Assembly: GCF_026626665.1 (NCBI RefSeq) | Contig: NZ_JAPNKE010000002.1 | Span: 2,853,204-2,917,203 of the forward strand | Direction: 5' to 3' | DNA: 64,000 nucleotides | Origin: Nannocystis pusilla | Lineage (GTDB): Bacteria; Myxococcota_A; Polyangia; Nannocystales; Nannocystaceae | Shown here: positions 1-9,436 of the stretch, one piece after another | Position numbering within the stretch: position 1 is the first letter of the stretch | Layout: each line of letters starts with the position of its first letter | Notes under the pieces: generated by a model | What the model was told of the DNA's origin: nothing | The model's database searches: none | The model's input: only the letters and a program-made list of their open reading frames with translations | Translations under genes and position numbers: made by a program

Positions 1-482
1 GGCGCCCCGTCGCGCTCGGCCAGGGCGCAGCCGTGGCACTCGTGGTTGACCGGCGAGAACTCGTCGACGATCTCGTCGCAGTCGTCGTCCTCGCCGTCGC
101 ACACCTCGAGCGAGCCGGGGAAGCGCTCGGGGTCTTGGTCGTCGCAGTCGCCGCGCTCGGCCGAGGTCCCCGGCGGCTTGTCGCACGCGATCTGGGCCGG
201 CTCCACGCCCCAGTCGTCGCCGTCCTGGTCGAGGTACCACTTGCCCGGCGGGGCCGTCGTCGGGCAGCCCTTCGAGCTCTCGTCGGTGTCGTCGTGGACG
301 TCGCCGGTGGTGGCCGTCGTCGTGCTCGTGCCGGTGCCCTCGCCGGGGTCGTCGCCCTCGGTGCTCGCGCCCCCGCTCAGCGCCGGCGGCACGTCGACGA
401 AGCAGCCCGCGGCCAGCGGCAGGGTCGGCGCGACTGCGAGGAGGAGCGTCCGCGTGACGCCGCCGTGGCGGGGGGACCACAT
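1..482 (-). CDS. MopE-like putative metal-binding lipoprotein, partial at left edge
   Basis: Reads leftward from ATG at 482 and runs off the window after 160 residues. Residues 1-27 are a lipoprotein signal (basic start, LLLAVAPTLPLA core, lipobox LAAGC with Cys27). A Ser/Thr/Gly/Asp linker (about 37-70) follows, then WYLDQDGDDWG at 82-92 and CDGEDDDCDEIVDE at 128-141. Paired acidic DxDGDxxG and CDGxDDDCDxxVDE motifs are typical of the MopE/'putative metal-binding motif' family seen in myxobacterial secreted proteins. The acidic side chains would bind Ca2+ or another metal; the actual ligand is not known here. It is divergent from the epimerase gene starting at 548, so the 65 bases between must hold both promoters. 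Export as an outer-membrane or periplasmic lipoprotein is inferred from the lipobox. Confidence 0.8.
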   Translation of the reverse strand, partial: MWSPRHGGVTRTLLLAVAPTLPLAAGCFVDVPPALSGGASTEGDDPGEGTGTSTTTATTGDVHDDTDESSKGCPTTAPPGKWYLDQDGDDWGVEPAQIACDKPPGTSAERGDCDDQDPERFPGSLEVCDGEDDDCDEIVDEFSPVNHECHGCALAERDGA

Positions 483-547
483 GCCGCCCACCCTACCACG
501 CCGCGCCGGGCTTCACGTCACGCGGAGATTGCGGTTTCATCGCCGGC

Positions 548-1549
548 ATGTCCGCAGCTCCCGTGCTCGTGACCGGCGCAGCCGGCTTTATCGGTCATCA
601 CGTCGTCCGCCTGCTGACCGAGCAGGGCCGCACGGTGCGGGCGGTGCTGCGCCCGGGCGAGGATCCGCGCAACCTCGCCGGCATCGACCCTGCCCTGCTC
701 GAGCGCGTCGAGGGCGACGTCCTCGACGCGGCCCGCATGCGCGCGCTGGTCCGCGGCTGCGACGTCGTCTACCACCTGGCCGCCGTCTACCGCACCTGGG
801 TACCTGACCCGAAGGTCATCTACGACGTCAACGTGACCGGCTCGGCCAACGTGCTCGCCGCCGCCGCCGAGGCCGGGGTGCGCAAGGTCGTGTACACCAG
901 CTCGATCGCCGCCGTCGGCGTGCGCGAGGACGGCGTCCCCTCGGACGAGGCCACCCCGTTCAACCTGTGGGCCGGCAGCTTCGACTACGTGCGCTCGAAG
1001 TACCTCGGGCAGCAGGTCGCGCTGGCGTTCGCGCCGCTGGTCGACGTCACGGTCGTCGGCCCCGGCATGCCGCTCGGCCCCGGCGACGTCGGCCCCACCC
1101 CCACGGGCAAGACCCTCGTCGACGCGCTCAGCGGCCGGATCCGCGTGTGCTTCGCCGGCGGGCTCAACATCGTCGACGTCGAGGACGTCGCGCGCGGCCA
1201 CCTGCTCGCCGAGGCGCGCGGGGGCCGGGGCGCGTGCTACCTGCTGACCGGCCACAACCTCACGATCTTCGACCTCATCGCCGAGATGCGGCGCGTGCTC
1301 GGCATGCGCCACGCGATGTTCACCACCCCCGTCCCCCTCGCCAGAGCGGCCGGCTGGGCGCTCGAGCGGCTCGCCGACCGCGTCACCCACAAGGAGCCGC
1401 TCATCACCGCCGGCTCGGTCGCCTACGCCAGCCAGGCGCTGCACTTCGACAACCGCAAGGCCCGCGAGGAGCTCGGCTTCACCGTCCGCCCGCTCGACGA
1501 GACCCTGCGCCGCGCGGCCGAGTGGTTCGCCGCCAACGGCTATCTCTGA
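548..1549 (+). CDS. hpnA: HpnA-like NAD-dependent epimerase/dehydratase
   Basis: A 333-residue extended short-chain dehydrogenase. The N-terminal Rossmann motif TGAAGFIG is at 9-16, the catalytic triad is Ser118/Tyr147/Lys151 (TSS, YVRSK), and the segments YRTWVPDPKVIY and PTPTGK are hallmarks of the hopanoid-associated sugar epimerase (HpnA) branch of the dihydroflavonol-4-reductase-like family. The substrate is probably a nucleotide-sugar or a polyprenoid-linked sugar; HpnA's exact reaction is not firmly established. The squalene genes hpnC, hpnD and hpnE lie 31 kb downstream, so a link to polyprenoid metabolism is plausible but not shown. The frame is intact. The gene converges on glgP, and a 63-base block of palindromic repeats separates the two stop codons. 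It could instead be a general NAD-epimerase. Confidence 0.8.
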   Translation: MSAAPVLVTGAAGFIGHHVVRLLTEQGRTVRAVLRPGEDPRNLAGIDPALLERVEGDVLDAARMRALVRGCDVVYHLAAVYRTWVPDPKVIYDVNVTGSANVLAAAAEAGVRKVVYTSSIAAVGVREDGVPSDEATPFNLWAGSFDYVRSKYLGQQVALAFAPLVDVTVVGPGMPLGPGDVGPTPTGKTLVDALSGRIRVCFAGGLNIVDVEDVARGHLLAEARGGRGACYLLTGHNLTIFDLIAEMRRVLGMRHAMFTTPVPLARAAGWALERLADRVTHKEPLITAGSVAYASQALHFDNRKAREELGFTVRPLDETLRRAAEWFAANGYL

Positions 1550-1550
1550 G

Positions 1551-1612
1551 GCCATGTCCCTCGGAGCATGCTCACAAGGACATGCTCCAGGGCGCATGTC
1601 CTGCCGGACAGC
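1551..1612. repeat. Palindromic CATGTCC-family repeat block, possible bidirectional terminator
   Basis: Between two convergent genes lie three CATGTCC/GGACATG-type cores. GGAGCATG (1563-1570) and CATGCTCC (1581-1588) can pair as an 8-bp stem with a 10-base loop. There is no T-run. The block belongs to the family described under 24868-24891. Confidence 0.6.
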
Positions 1613-3292
1613 CTACCAGCGCGGCGCGTAGGCCCGCTCGAGGTACTCGCCGAGCATGCGGTGCGCGTTGAAGTAGCTGGCCGCGAGGGCGATGCTGGCC
1701 CGCATGCGCTCGGCCCAGCGCTCGGGCGCGCCGAGGTACAGCGGCAGGATCTCCTCGTCGAGCACGCGGTACAGCTGGGCCGCGTCGGCGTCGTCGCTCG
1801 GGTGCCCGGGCGCGAGCACCCAGCCGGTCTGGCCCTCGACGTAGCCCTCGCACCACCAGCCGTCGCGCACGCTCAGGTTGGGCACGCCGTTGTGGGCCGC
1901 CTTCATGCCGCTGGTGCCCGAGGCCTCGAGCGGCGCCATCGGCGTGTTGAGCCACAGATCGACGCCGGCGGTGATGAGCCCGCCGAGCCGCATGTCGTAG
2001 CCCGGCAAGAAGGCGATCCGCACCGACGGCAGGACCACCTCCTGCTGGCGGAACACGGCCTCGATCATCCGCTTGCCCTCGAGGTCGCGCGGGTGGGCCT
2101 TGCCGGCGAACACGATCTGCAGCGCGCCCCAGCGGCTGGCGATCTCGCGCAGGCGCCGGACGTCGCGCAGGACCAGCAACATGCGCTTGTAGGCGGTGGC
2201 CCGGCGGGCGAAGCCGATCGTGAAGCGCTCCTCGCCGAAGTGGTGATCGCCGTGGCGGTTGATCTCGTCGACGAGGGCGCGCTTGGCCTCGCGGTGGGCG
2301 GCGACGATGGCGTCGGTCGGGATCTTCTGCGCCTGCCGCAGGGCGTGGGCCTGCCGCCGCCACTCGGGGATCCAGCGGTCGAACACCGCGCGCATGGCCG
2401 GGGCGGTCCAGGTCGGCGAGTGGACGCCGTTGGTGATGGCGTGGATGGTCCGCCCGGGGAACATGCCGGTCGAGACCTCGGCGTGGCGGTTCGACACGGC
2501 GTTGACGAAGCCGCTGAGCTCGATGCCCAGCGCGCTCATGTTGATCTCGGCGCTGTGCGGCGTCGGCAGCCGGGCGTACAGCTCGACCAACTCGGGCCCG
2601 AGCACCGCGGTCGCCAGCGCCTTGGGGAAGCGGTCGTGGCCGGCCGGGATCGGCGTGTGCGTGGTGAACACGCAGCGCTCGCGCACCGCCGCGACCGCGC
2701 CCTCGAGGTCGTCTGTCCTCGCGGACAGCTCGAGCGCCAGCAGCTCGAGCGCCAGCAGCGACGAGTGGCCCTCGTTGAGGTGGTAACGGGTCGGCGTCAG
2801 CTCGAGCGCGGCCAGCAGGCGCCGGCCGCCGAGCCCGAGCACCGCCTCTTGCTGCAGCCGGTAGCGCTCCTCGCCGCCGTACAGGTGATCGGTGATCCGG
2901 CGGTCCTCCTCGCCGTTGCCGTCGACGTCGGTGTCGAGCATGTAGACCGGGACGCGCCCGCCGCCGGCGCCGTGGATCCACGTCCGCCAGGTCCCGACCT
3001 TCACCTCTCGCCCCTCGATGGTCACCGCGACCTGCGTCGACACGCGCTCGAGGTGGTGCTCGGGGAGCCACTGGACGTCGCGCTCCTGCTGGTGGCCCTG
3101 CGCGTCGAGGACCTGGCGGAAGTAACCCTTGCGGTACAGCAAGGTCACCGCGACCATCGCCACGCCGGTGTCGGCCGCCGCCCGCAAGTGGTCACCGGCG
3201 AGGACCCCGAGCCCGCCGGCGTAGGTCGGGAGCTCGCTCGACAGGGCGATCTCCATCGAGAAGTAAGCGACGAGCAGCGGCGGCGCGGTCAT
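1613..3292 (-). CDS. glgP: Alpha-glucan/glycogen phosphorylase (short GT35 type)
   Basis: A 559-residue cytoplasmic enzyme that releases glucose-1-phosphate from alpha-1,4-glucan using phosphate and pyridoxal phosphate. The N-terminus YFSMEIALSSELPTYAGGLG (10-29) is typical of the short 'alpha-glucan family phosphorylase' branch, which lacks the regulatory N-terminal domain of E. coli GlgP (about 815 residues). The PLP site EASGTSGMKAAHNGV has the Schiff-base lysine at 464. Start ATG at 3292. It lies 34 bases behind the glucoamylase gene on the same strand, so the two are likely one operon: phosphorylase for intracellular glucan, glucoamylase for exported hydrolysis. The frame is intact. Confidence 0.93.
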   Translation of the reverse strand: MTAPPLLVAYFSMEIALSSELPTYAGGLGVLAGDHLRAAADTGVAMVAVTLLYRKGYFRQVLDAQGHQQERDVQWLPEHHLERVSTQVAVTIEGREVKVGTWRTWIHGAGGGRVPVYMLDTDVDGNGEEDRRITDHLYGGEERYRLQQEAVLGLGGRRLLAALELTPTRYHLNEGHSSLLALELLALELSARTDDLEGAVAAVRERCVFTTHTPIPAGHDRFPKALATAVLGPELVELYARLPTPHSAEINMSALGIELSGFVNAVSNRHAEVSTGMFPGRTIHAITNGVHSPTWTAPAMRAVFDRWIPEWRRQAHALRQAQKIPTDAIVAAHREAKRALVDEINRHGDHHFGEERFTIGFARRATAYKRMLLVLRDVRRLREIASRWGALQIVFAGKAHPRDLEGKRMIEAVFRQQEVVLPSVRIAFLPGYDMRLGGLITAGVDLWLNTPMAPLEASGTSGMKAAHNGVPNLSVRDGWWCEGYVEGQTGWVLAPGHPSDDADAAQLYRVLDEEILPLYLGAPERWAERMRASIALAASYFNAHRMLGEYLERAYAPRW

Positions 3293-3326
3293 CCTCGCCG
3301 ATGGTGGAGCGCCGCGCGCCGCTGGG

Positions 3327-5943
3327 TCAAGCGCGCCGTCGCCGACGCCCTCGCGCCAGCGCCAGCAGCAGCAGCGCCGCCGGCGCTCCAGGTCCGCCCG
3401 ACGTGCATCCGCAGCCTTCCTCGCTCGACCCGCCGGTCAGCCCCGCGGTCGCAGAGACGCCGCCCGCGCTCGTGACGCCCGTCGTCGAGGTCGGCGCGTC
3501 GGTCGTCGTGCCCGTCGACGTCTCCCCGGTGGTCGGCACCGCGGTCGTCGTGTCGGGCTCGCCGGTCGTGGTCGTGTCGCCGGTGTCGGTGCCGGTGGTG
3601 CTCGGCGCCTCGTCCTCGACGAAGTACGCGCCGCAGGCCGGATCGGCGAACGCGCCCGCGCGGTGGGCCAGCGCCAGCGCGTAGGCACCCGCGCCGAAGC
3701 CGAGCATCGGCGAGTTGAACTTGTACACCCCCGTCTTCTCGTCGAACGTCTCGGCGGTCATGTAGTAGTTCGTGGCCGCCTGCTCGCGCACCCAGTCGAT
3801 CAGCGCGTCGGCCCGCGCGGCCTCGCCGGCGGCCCGCAGGGCGACCGACCCGCGCAGGTCGGTGATCACCCACTCCGCGCTGTCGTAGTCGCTGCCCCAG
3901 GGTGTCGCGTCCTCCATCATCGCGTGGTCCCAGCGGTCGTCGTTGCGCGACCAGCCCGGCCCGGCGTCGACGCGCAGGTGGTCGTCGAGCGCGGCGAAGG
4001 TGGCCTGCGCGATCGGCCCCTGCGGGTCGAACAGGCCCATGGCGATCGCGTCCCACACCGCCGCGTCGAAGTAGCCCTCGCCGGTCGCCAGTTCCTCGAC
4101 GCTGCCGGCCAGCGCCCCGTCGCCGTCGGTCGCGCGCGCGGCGATGGCGGCGCGGATCGATTCACCTGTCTTTCGGTACATGTCCGCACGGACAGCGTCG
4201 CCGCGGCGCTCGGCGATCGCGGCCGCGTCGCACAGGCCGCGGGCCGCGGTGATGCTGGTGTACGTGAACCGGCGCTCGCGCCCGAGCCAGTGCGTCTCCC
4301 AGATCGACGAGTCGGCGCGGATCATCCCGGTCTCGGGGTCGACCAGCGCGACCAGCACGTCGGCGACCTTCGTCGCGATCTGCTCCCAGCGCTCGTCGGC
4401 CAGCGAGGTGTCGCCGGTCGACACCTCGTAGGCCCGCAGCGCCCACAGGAACAGGCCGAAGCCGTCGAACTCGAGGTTCGGGCCGAACGCGTTGAAGTCG
4501 GTCTCCTCGACCCCGAAGCCATAGTAGCGCACCAGGCTGATCTGGTACGGCGGCATGCCGTACGGCTGCAGCTCCGACCACTGCTGGAACCGCCCGGCCT
4601 CGGCGTCGAGGTAGAAGCCGAGCGACGCCTTGGCGTGCTCCTGCATCCCCAGCGCCGCCATCGCCGCGGTCGCATAGGCGCCGTCGCGGATCCACGAGTA
4701 CGTCCACTCGCCCGGCGGCAGGCTGGCGAGCACCCCGCCGCGGCCGTGGTGCTTGATCCACGCCGGCAGCACGGCCGGGTCGTCGTCGAGTCCCGGGAAG
4801 CGGGTGCGCCGCGGCTCGCCGTCCTGGCTCAGCCACTCGCGGGCGAACGACCTGTCCTCGAGGACCTGTCCCATGTGCAACATAGCGACCGCCTGGCGCA
4901 GCATCGGCACCTCGATCGCCGCCAGCCCGTCGGGCAGCTTCGACTGGTCCTGGTGGAGGTCGGCCCACACGCCCCGCTCGCGCGCCAGCAGCAGCTGCGG
5001 CCCGACGCCGTCGATCCACGCGTCGAGGGCGGTCTCGGCCTCCGCGCCGGCGAACGGGTCGCCGCGGTGGATCGCCGCGATCCCGACCCACTTCTCCGCG
5101 CCCGGCGCGAGGTCGCCGACGTTCCACTGGAACGCGGTCGTCGCGTTGTCGACCGCGTTCGGCGGCGGCGGATTGTCGGGCAGGTCGGCCAGGCCTTGAT
5201 CGACCAGCGCGAACAGGTCGACGCCGGGCCCGACCCCGCGGTGGACGATCGGCGCCAGCGCCTGCGTCACGATCGTCCCGGCGAACCCGCGCTCGCGGAA
5301 GCGGGCCTCGTTGCCGCCGACGAACTCGACCGTCTCGCCGTTGTTGCCGATGTCTTCGTGGACGTCCCACGGGCGATCGGCGCGGCCGAACCCGAGGTGG
5401 AAGTTGTGCAGGGAGAACGCCTGCACCCCCTGCAGCGGCTGCTGACCGGTGTTCTTGAGGCGCAGCAGCAGCACCATCCCGGCCGCCTCGAGGCCCTGCG
5501 GCGCGAACGCGAAGGTCGTCGCCTCGAGCGCCCCGAGCGGCTGCACCATCGAGACGATGCCGGTCCCGACCGCCTCGCTGTCGCTCCACGCGTAATAACC
5601 GCTGGCGTCCTCGTCGACCGGCACCGACGGCAGCCACAGCTGCTCGCCCTCGGCGCGGACCCCGAAGTACGCGTCGTACAACACATCGCGAGTATGGATT
5701 GTCGCACGTGTTCGCCGTCCCAGATGTCCTGGCCCTGCTCGTCGATCTCCGGCTCCTCGGCTGCGAACGCGTGCTCCTCAGCTCCGTCACCTTGCCGGCC
5801 TTGAGGTCGACCAGGAGCGCGCCCCAGCCGTTGCTGCTGGGCAGGGCGAAGCGGGTCCGCTGCGGCTCGGCGGCGATCGCCGCCGCGGCGATCGAGGTCG
5901 ACGCCAGCAGGGCCAGTAGGGCGACGGAGGAGGAGCGAGTCAT
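3327..5943 (-). CDS. Secreted GH15 glucoamylase-like enzyme with MYXO-CTERM tail; two frameshifts near the N-terminus
   Basis: ATG at 5943 starts a clean Sec signal peptide (MTRSSSVALLALLASTSIAA) and mature start EPQRTRFALPSSNGWGALL. The same protein continues in the second frame from about 5780 (EEHAFAAEEPEIDEQGQDIW) and in the third from about 5700 (IHTRDVLYDAYFGVRAEG) to the stop. Each step is explained by one missing base, which would give 872 residues. The GH15 motif TYSWIRDGAYA lies near residue 412. The C-terminus is a Thr/Gly/Asp linker, a CGC pair, a hydrophobic helix and RRRRRA, as in MYXO-CTERM sorting signals, so the enzyme is probably displayed on the outer membrane or released. 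GH15 enzymes remove glucose from alpha-glucan ends. If the two lesions are real, the secreted form is lost and only an internal start near 5684 remains. Confidence 0.85.
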
Positions 5944-6013
5944 GACCCGCCCACACTACCGCGCGGGCGCGGACGCTGTCTCGTCGCGCGGCGTGTTGCT
6001 ATCGTCGGCCCGC

Positions 6014-8401
6014 ATGGAGCGTCCGCCGATCCGCCTCCTCCCCGCCCTGCTGCTCCTCGGCGCCTGCTCGTCGGGCGCGCCCACGCCGGGCGAGACCGAC
6101 GGCGCCACCACGGGAGGACTGACGAACAACCCGAGCAGCTTCCCGGGCACCGACGCAGCTCCGACCGCACCCACGGATCCGACCACCGGCACCACCACCG
6201 GCACCACCGACGGGCCCACCAGCACCACCGACGATCCGACCGGCGGCGGCGCGCTCGCCTGCCCGACCCATTTTCGCTTCGATCCGCCGTCGGGCGGCGA
6301 CAGCCCGCGGGTGGCCGGCGAGTGGCACGGCTTCGACCTGGCCTCTGCGACATGGCTCGAAGGTCCTGACCCAGATGGCATGTATCAAGGGACAGTCGAC
6401 CTCCCGCCCGGCCTGCACGGCTACAAGGTCGTCTACAGCCAGGGCGGCGCCGACCAGTGGGTCCTCGACCCGGGCCAGGGCCGGCGCAAGTACGTCGGCG
6501 GGACCGAGAACTCCGCGATCCTCGTGCCTGACTGTCGCCTGCCCGGCGTCGACGTGGTCGCCTCTCAACCCGAGCGGCCCGGCCCGGGCGCAGGCGTCTA
6601 CAAGGCCACCCTGCGCTACGTCGACGGCCTCGCCGGCGCCGGTCCCGCGGTAGGCGATTTCACCGCGAGCTTGCGCACCGGCAGCGACACGCGCCCGCTG
6701 ACGGGCGAAGAGTTCGTCGTCGATCCTGCCACCGGCGACATCACGATCGCCCTCGCCGATCTGCCCGACGGCAAGCACCGCGTCACGCTCACCGTCGCCT
6801 CCGCCGACGGCCACCACAGCGAGCCGATCCTCCTGCCGTTCTGGATCGAGGCCGAAGCGTTCCGCTGGGACGACGCGCTCGTCTACATGGTCCTCACCGA
6901 TCGCTTCCGCGACGGCGAGCCCGGCGACAGCCCTGGACCGACGGCGATGGCCGATCCGCGGGGCGACTGGGACGGCGGCGATCTCGAGGGTCTGCGGGCC
7001 GCGATCGCCGACGGCACCCTCGACGAGCTCGGCGTGCGCGCGATCTGGCTGACCCCGTTCCAGACGGGCCCTCAGGACGCCTTCAAGGCCGCCGACGGCG
7101 TCCACTGGGTCACCGGCTACCACGGCTACTGGCCGATCCGCGCCCGCGAGGTCGACCCGCGGCTCGGCGGCGAAGCTGCGCTCTCGGCCATGATCGACGA
7201 GGCCCACCGCCACGGCATCCGCGTCCTCCAGGACTACGTCATCAACCACGTCCACGCCGAGCACGAGTACATGCAGGCCCACCCCGAGTGGTTCCGCACC
7301 GGCTGCGTGTGCGGCACGCCGGGCTGCGACTGGACCGAGAAGGCGCTCGAGTGCATGTTCGCCGACTACCTGCCGGACATCGACCACAGCGTCGGCGAGG
7401 CCAACGCCCAGTTCGTGGCCGACGCCGCCTGGTGGCTCGACGAGTTCGACCTCGACGGCCTGCGCGTCGACGCGGTCAAGCACGTCGAGGAGGCCGCCAC
7501 GCGCAACCTCGCCGCCGCGGTGCGCGAGGGCTTCGAGCGCGCCGGCACCAAGTACTTCCTCATGGGCGAGACCGCGATGGGCTGGAGCGACTGCGACGAC
7601 CCGTGCAACGACGACAACTACGGCACCATCGCCCGCTACATCGGCCCGTTCGGGCTCGACGGCCAGTTCGACTTCGTCCTCTACCACGGCGTCAGCTACC
7701 GCACCTTCGCCTGGGGCGACAGCGGCATGCTGCACGCCGACTACTGGGTGCGCCACGGCCTCGACAAGTGGCCCGCCGGCGCCGTCATGACCCCGTACAT
7801 CGGCAGCCACGACACCCCGCGCTTCGTCAGCCACGCCGACTATCGCGGCCAGGACGGCCAGCACGACAAGGGCGTCCCGGGCAACCAGTGGGACAACACC
7901 GCCGTCGCGCCGAGCGACCCGGAGCCGTACCGCCGCGCCCGCCTGGCCCTCACCTGGCTGTTCGGCCTGCCGGGCGCGCCCCTCCTCTATTACGGCGACG
8001 AGTACGGCCAGTGGGGCGGCGCCGACCCCAACAACCGCCTGATGTGGCGCCCCGAGGACGAGCTGTCCGCCGACGAGCTGGCCACCCTCGCGCACACGCG
8101 CAAGCTCGGCACGGCCCGCCAGCAGCTCGCCCCGCTGCGCCGCGGCGCCTACGTGCCGCTGTACGCCGACGAGGACACCCTGGTGTTCGGCCGCAAGATC
8201 GCCGACGGCGACGCGGCCATCGTCGCGCTCACCCGCGCCGGCGCCCCGCAGATGGTCACGGTCGACGCCGGCCCCGCGCTCGGCTTCGCGGCCGCCACCG
8301 AGCTCACCGACGCCCTCGCCGGCGGCAAGGCGACCGTGACCGCCCTCGGCAAGCTGAGCTTCACCATCCCGGCCGGCGGCTCGCTGATCTTCGCCCCGTG
8401 A
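6014..8401 (+). CDS. GH13 alpha-amylase-like lipoprotein with N-terminal CBM48-like domain
   Basis: A 795-residue lipoprotein: signal MERPPIRLLPALLLLGAC with lipobox Cys18, then a Thr/Gly/Asp linker to about residue 80. A carbohydrate-binding, early-set-like domain (about 85-180, VAGEWHGFD...HGYKVVY) precedes a GH13 barrel. The four GH13 signatures are present: DYVINHVH, GLRVDAVKH (nucleophile Asp), FLMGETA (acid/base Glu) and YIGSHDTPR (third acid). The family hydrolyses or transfers alpha-1,4-glucan bonds; exact specificity is unclear. It is transcribed away from the GH15/GlgP pair with 70 bases between the starts, suggesting shared control of glucan use. Start ATG 6014 is chosen because it is followed at once by the signal peptide. 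The frame is intact. Confidence 0.92.
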   Translation: MERPPIRLLPALLLLGACSSGAPTPGETDGATTGGLTNNPSSFPGTDAAPTAPTDPTTGTTTGTTDGPTSTTDDPTGGGALACPTHFRFDPPSGGDSPRVAGEWHGFDLASATWLEGPDPDGMYQGTVDLPPGLHGYKVVYSQGGADQWVLDPGQGRRKYVGGTENSAILVPDCRLPGVDVVASQPERPGPGAGVYKATLRYVDGLAGAGPAVGDFTASLRTGSDTRPLTGEEFVVDPATGDITIALADLPDGKHRVTLTVASADGHHSEPILLPFWIEAEAFRWDDALVYMVLTDRFRDGEPGDSPGPTAMADPRGDWDGGDLEGLRAAIADGTLDELGVRAIWLTPFQTGPQDAFKAADGVHWVTGYHGYWPIRAREVDPRLGGEAALSAMIDEAHRHGIRVLQDYVINHVHAEHEYMQAHPEWFRTGCVCGTPGCDWTEKALECMFADYLPDIDHSVGEANAQFVADAAWWLDEFDLDGLRVDAVKHVEEAATRNLAAAVREGFERAGTKYFLMGETAMGWSDCDDPCNDDNYGTIARYIGPFGLDGQFDFVLYHGVSYRTFAWGDSGMLHADYWVRHGLDKWPAGAVMTPYIGSHDTPRFVSHADYRGQDGQHDKGVPGNQWDNTAVAPSDPEPYRRARLALTWLFGLPGAPLLYYGDEYGQWGGADPNNRLMWRPEDELSADELATLAHTRKLGTARQQLAPLRRGAYVPLYADEDTLVFGRKIADGDAAIVALTRAGAPQMVTVDAGPALGFAAATELTDALAGGKATVTALGKLSFTIPAGGSLIFAP

Positions 8402-8404
8402 CCC

Positions 8405-8478
8405 TTCGGACATGTCGCGCAGGGCATGCCCATCGCGGCATGTCCTGACGAGCAGGTTTCAAAGGACATGTACCCTGA
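8405..8478. repeat. Palindromic CATGTCC-family repeat block
   Basis: Just behind the amylase stop lie GGACATGTC (8408), GGGCATGCCC, GGCATGTCC (8438) and GGACATGTA (8464), about every 10-30 bases. The rest of the gap up to 8593 shows no clear gene. Confidence 0.6.
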
Positions 8479-8593
8479 GGCAGGCCTCGTCAGCCTCGCG
8501 GTGGCCGGCCGAGGCCGCCCCAAGACGGGTCAACTCTCGGACCCATCGCGCCGCGGCGTGTCGGTGCGATCGCCGACCTGATAAGCTGCGCCC

Positions 8594-9360
8594 ATGTGCA
8601 TCATCGTCGGCTCGCGCGGCCCTGTCGGGATCGACAAGACGCAGATCTTCGCCCGCCGCGTCGCCGAGCGCCAGCTGCTCGTCTATCAAATGCGCCTGCG
8701 GACCGGGTCGGCGTCGGCGATGATCCTGCCGCTCCCGCTCGTCCCCGACGCGAGCGAGCAGGCGGTCGTGTTCCGCGACCTGTCCGCTGTCCCCGACCTG
8801 TTCGCCAGCCTGGCGAGCGGCTTCCTCACCACGAGGTCGCCCCGCTCCTCGAGGTCCACACAGTCGGCTCCTTCGAGGCTTCGTTCGCGCCGACGCGGGC
8901 CGACCTCGACCGCCTCGACCCCCGCTTCCGCCTGCCCGTCGACGTCTGGCACGAACTGCCGGCCTACGACGACTGGGGCTTCGTCGTGTTTCAGTTCCGC
9001 CCGGGCGCGCAGGACGTGCACCCGATGGCGTTCGAGTTCCCGTCGCGCTTCCCCGACTGGTTGTACTTCCCCACCGTGCACGTCCACGACGGCCGGATGC
9101 ACGCCACCGCGCGCTTCGATCACTCGCTGTACTTCCAGGGCCCGTCGCGCGCCGCCTACCGCGACATCGTGTTCGGCGACGCCCGCTGGGCCACGCCCAG
9201 GTTCTCTTACGAGGGAGAGACCAGCGACGAGCCCGCCGGGAGGTTCGTCTCGGCCGCCGCCGTTCGCTCGGAGGTGGTCGACGCAGGCGCCCCGGTCCTG
9301 CGCCTGTCGCTGACCGGTAAACTGCCGAACGAGGACACCTGGCTGCGCGAGCCCGCCTGA
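8594..9360 (+). CDS. Conserved hypothetical protein, one frameshift
   Basis: ATG 8594 opens MCIIVGSRGPVGIDKTQIFA, which runs in one frame to about 8825. From about 8830 the neighbouring frame carries EVAPLLEVHTVGSFEASF and continues to the stop at 9360. One missing base near 8825-8835 joins them into a protein of about 255 residues. I do not recognise the family. The second half is rich in aromatic residues (FPDWLYFPTVHVHDG, HSLYFQGP) and looks like a beta-rich soluble domain. No signal peptide or membrane helix is visible, so it is probably cytoplasmic. The downstream gene is convergent. Confidence 0.6.
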
Positions 9361-9436
9361 CTGCGCCTCAACGTCCTTCGCCGACTCGCTACGGGCTCGC
9401 TGCTCTCGGCACAGGGAGCTCGCCCCGACCCGCCGC

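Noticed and set aside
46..807. Long open frames on the plus strand over the left-edge lipoprotein and into the epimerase
   Set aside because: The minus-strand reading gives a signal peptide, lipobox and metal-binding motifs; the plus-strand translations are shadows with no protein-like features.
5999..8413. An 804-codon open frame antisense to the GH13 amylase
   Set aside because: High GC content keeps antisense frames open; the translation is Ala/Gly/Val/Arg-rich and the sense strand has all four GH13 motifs.
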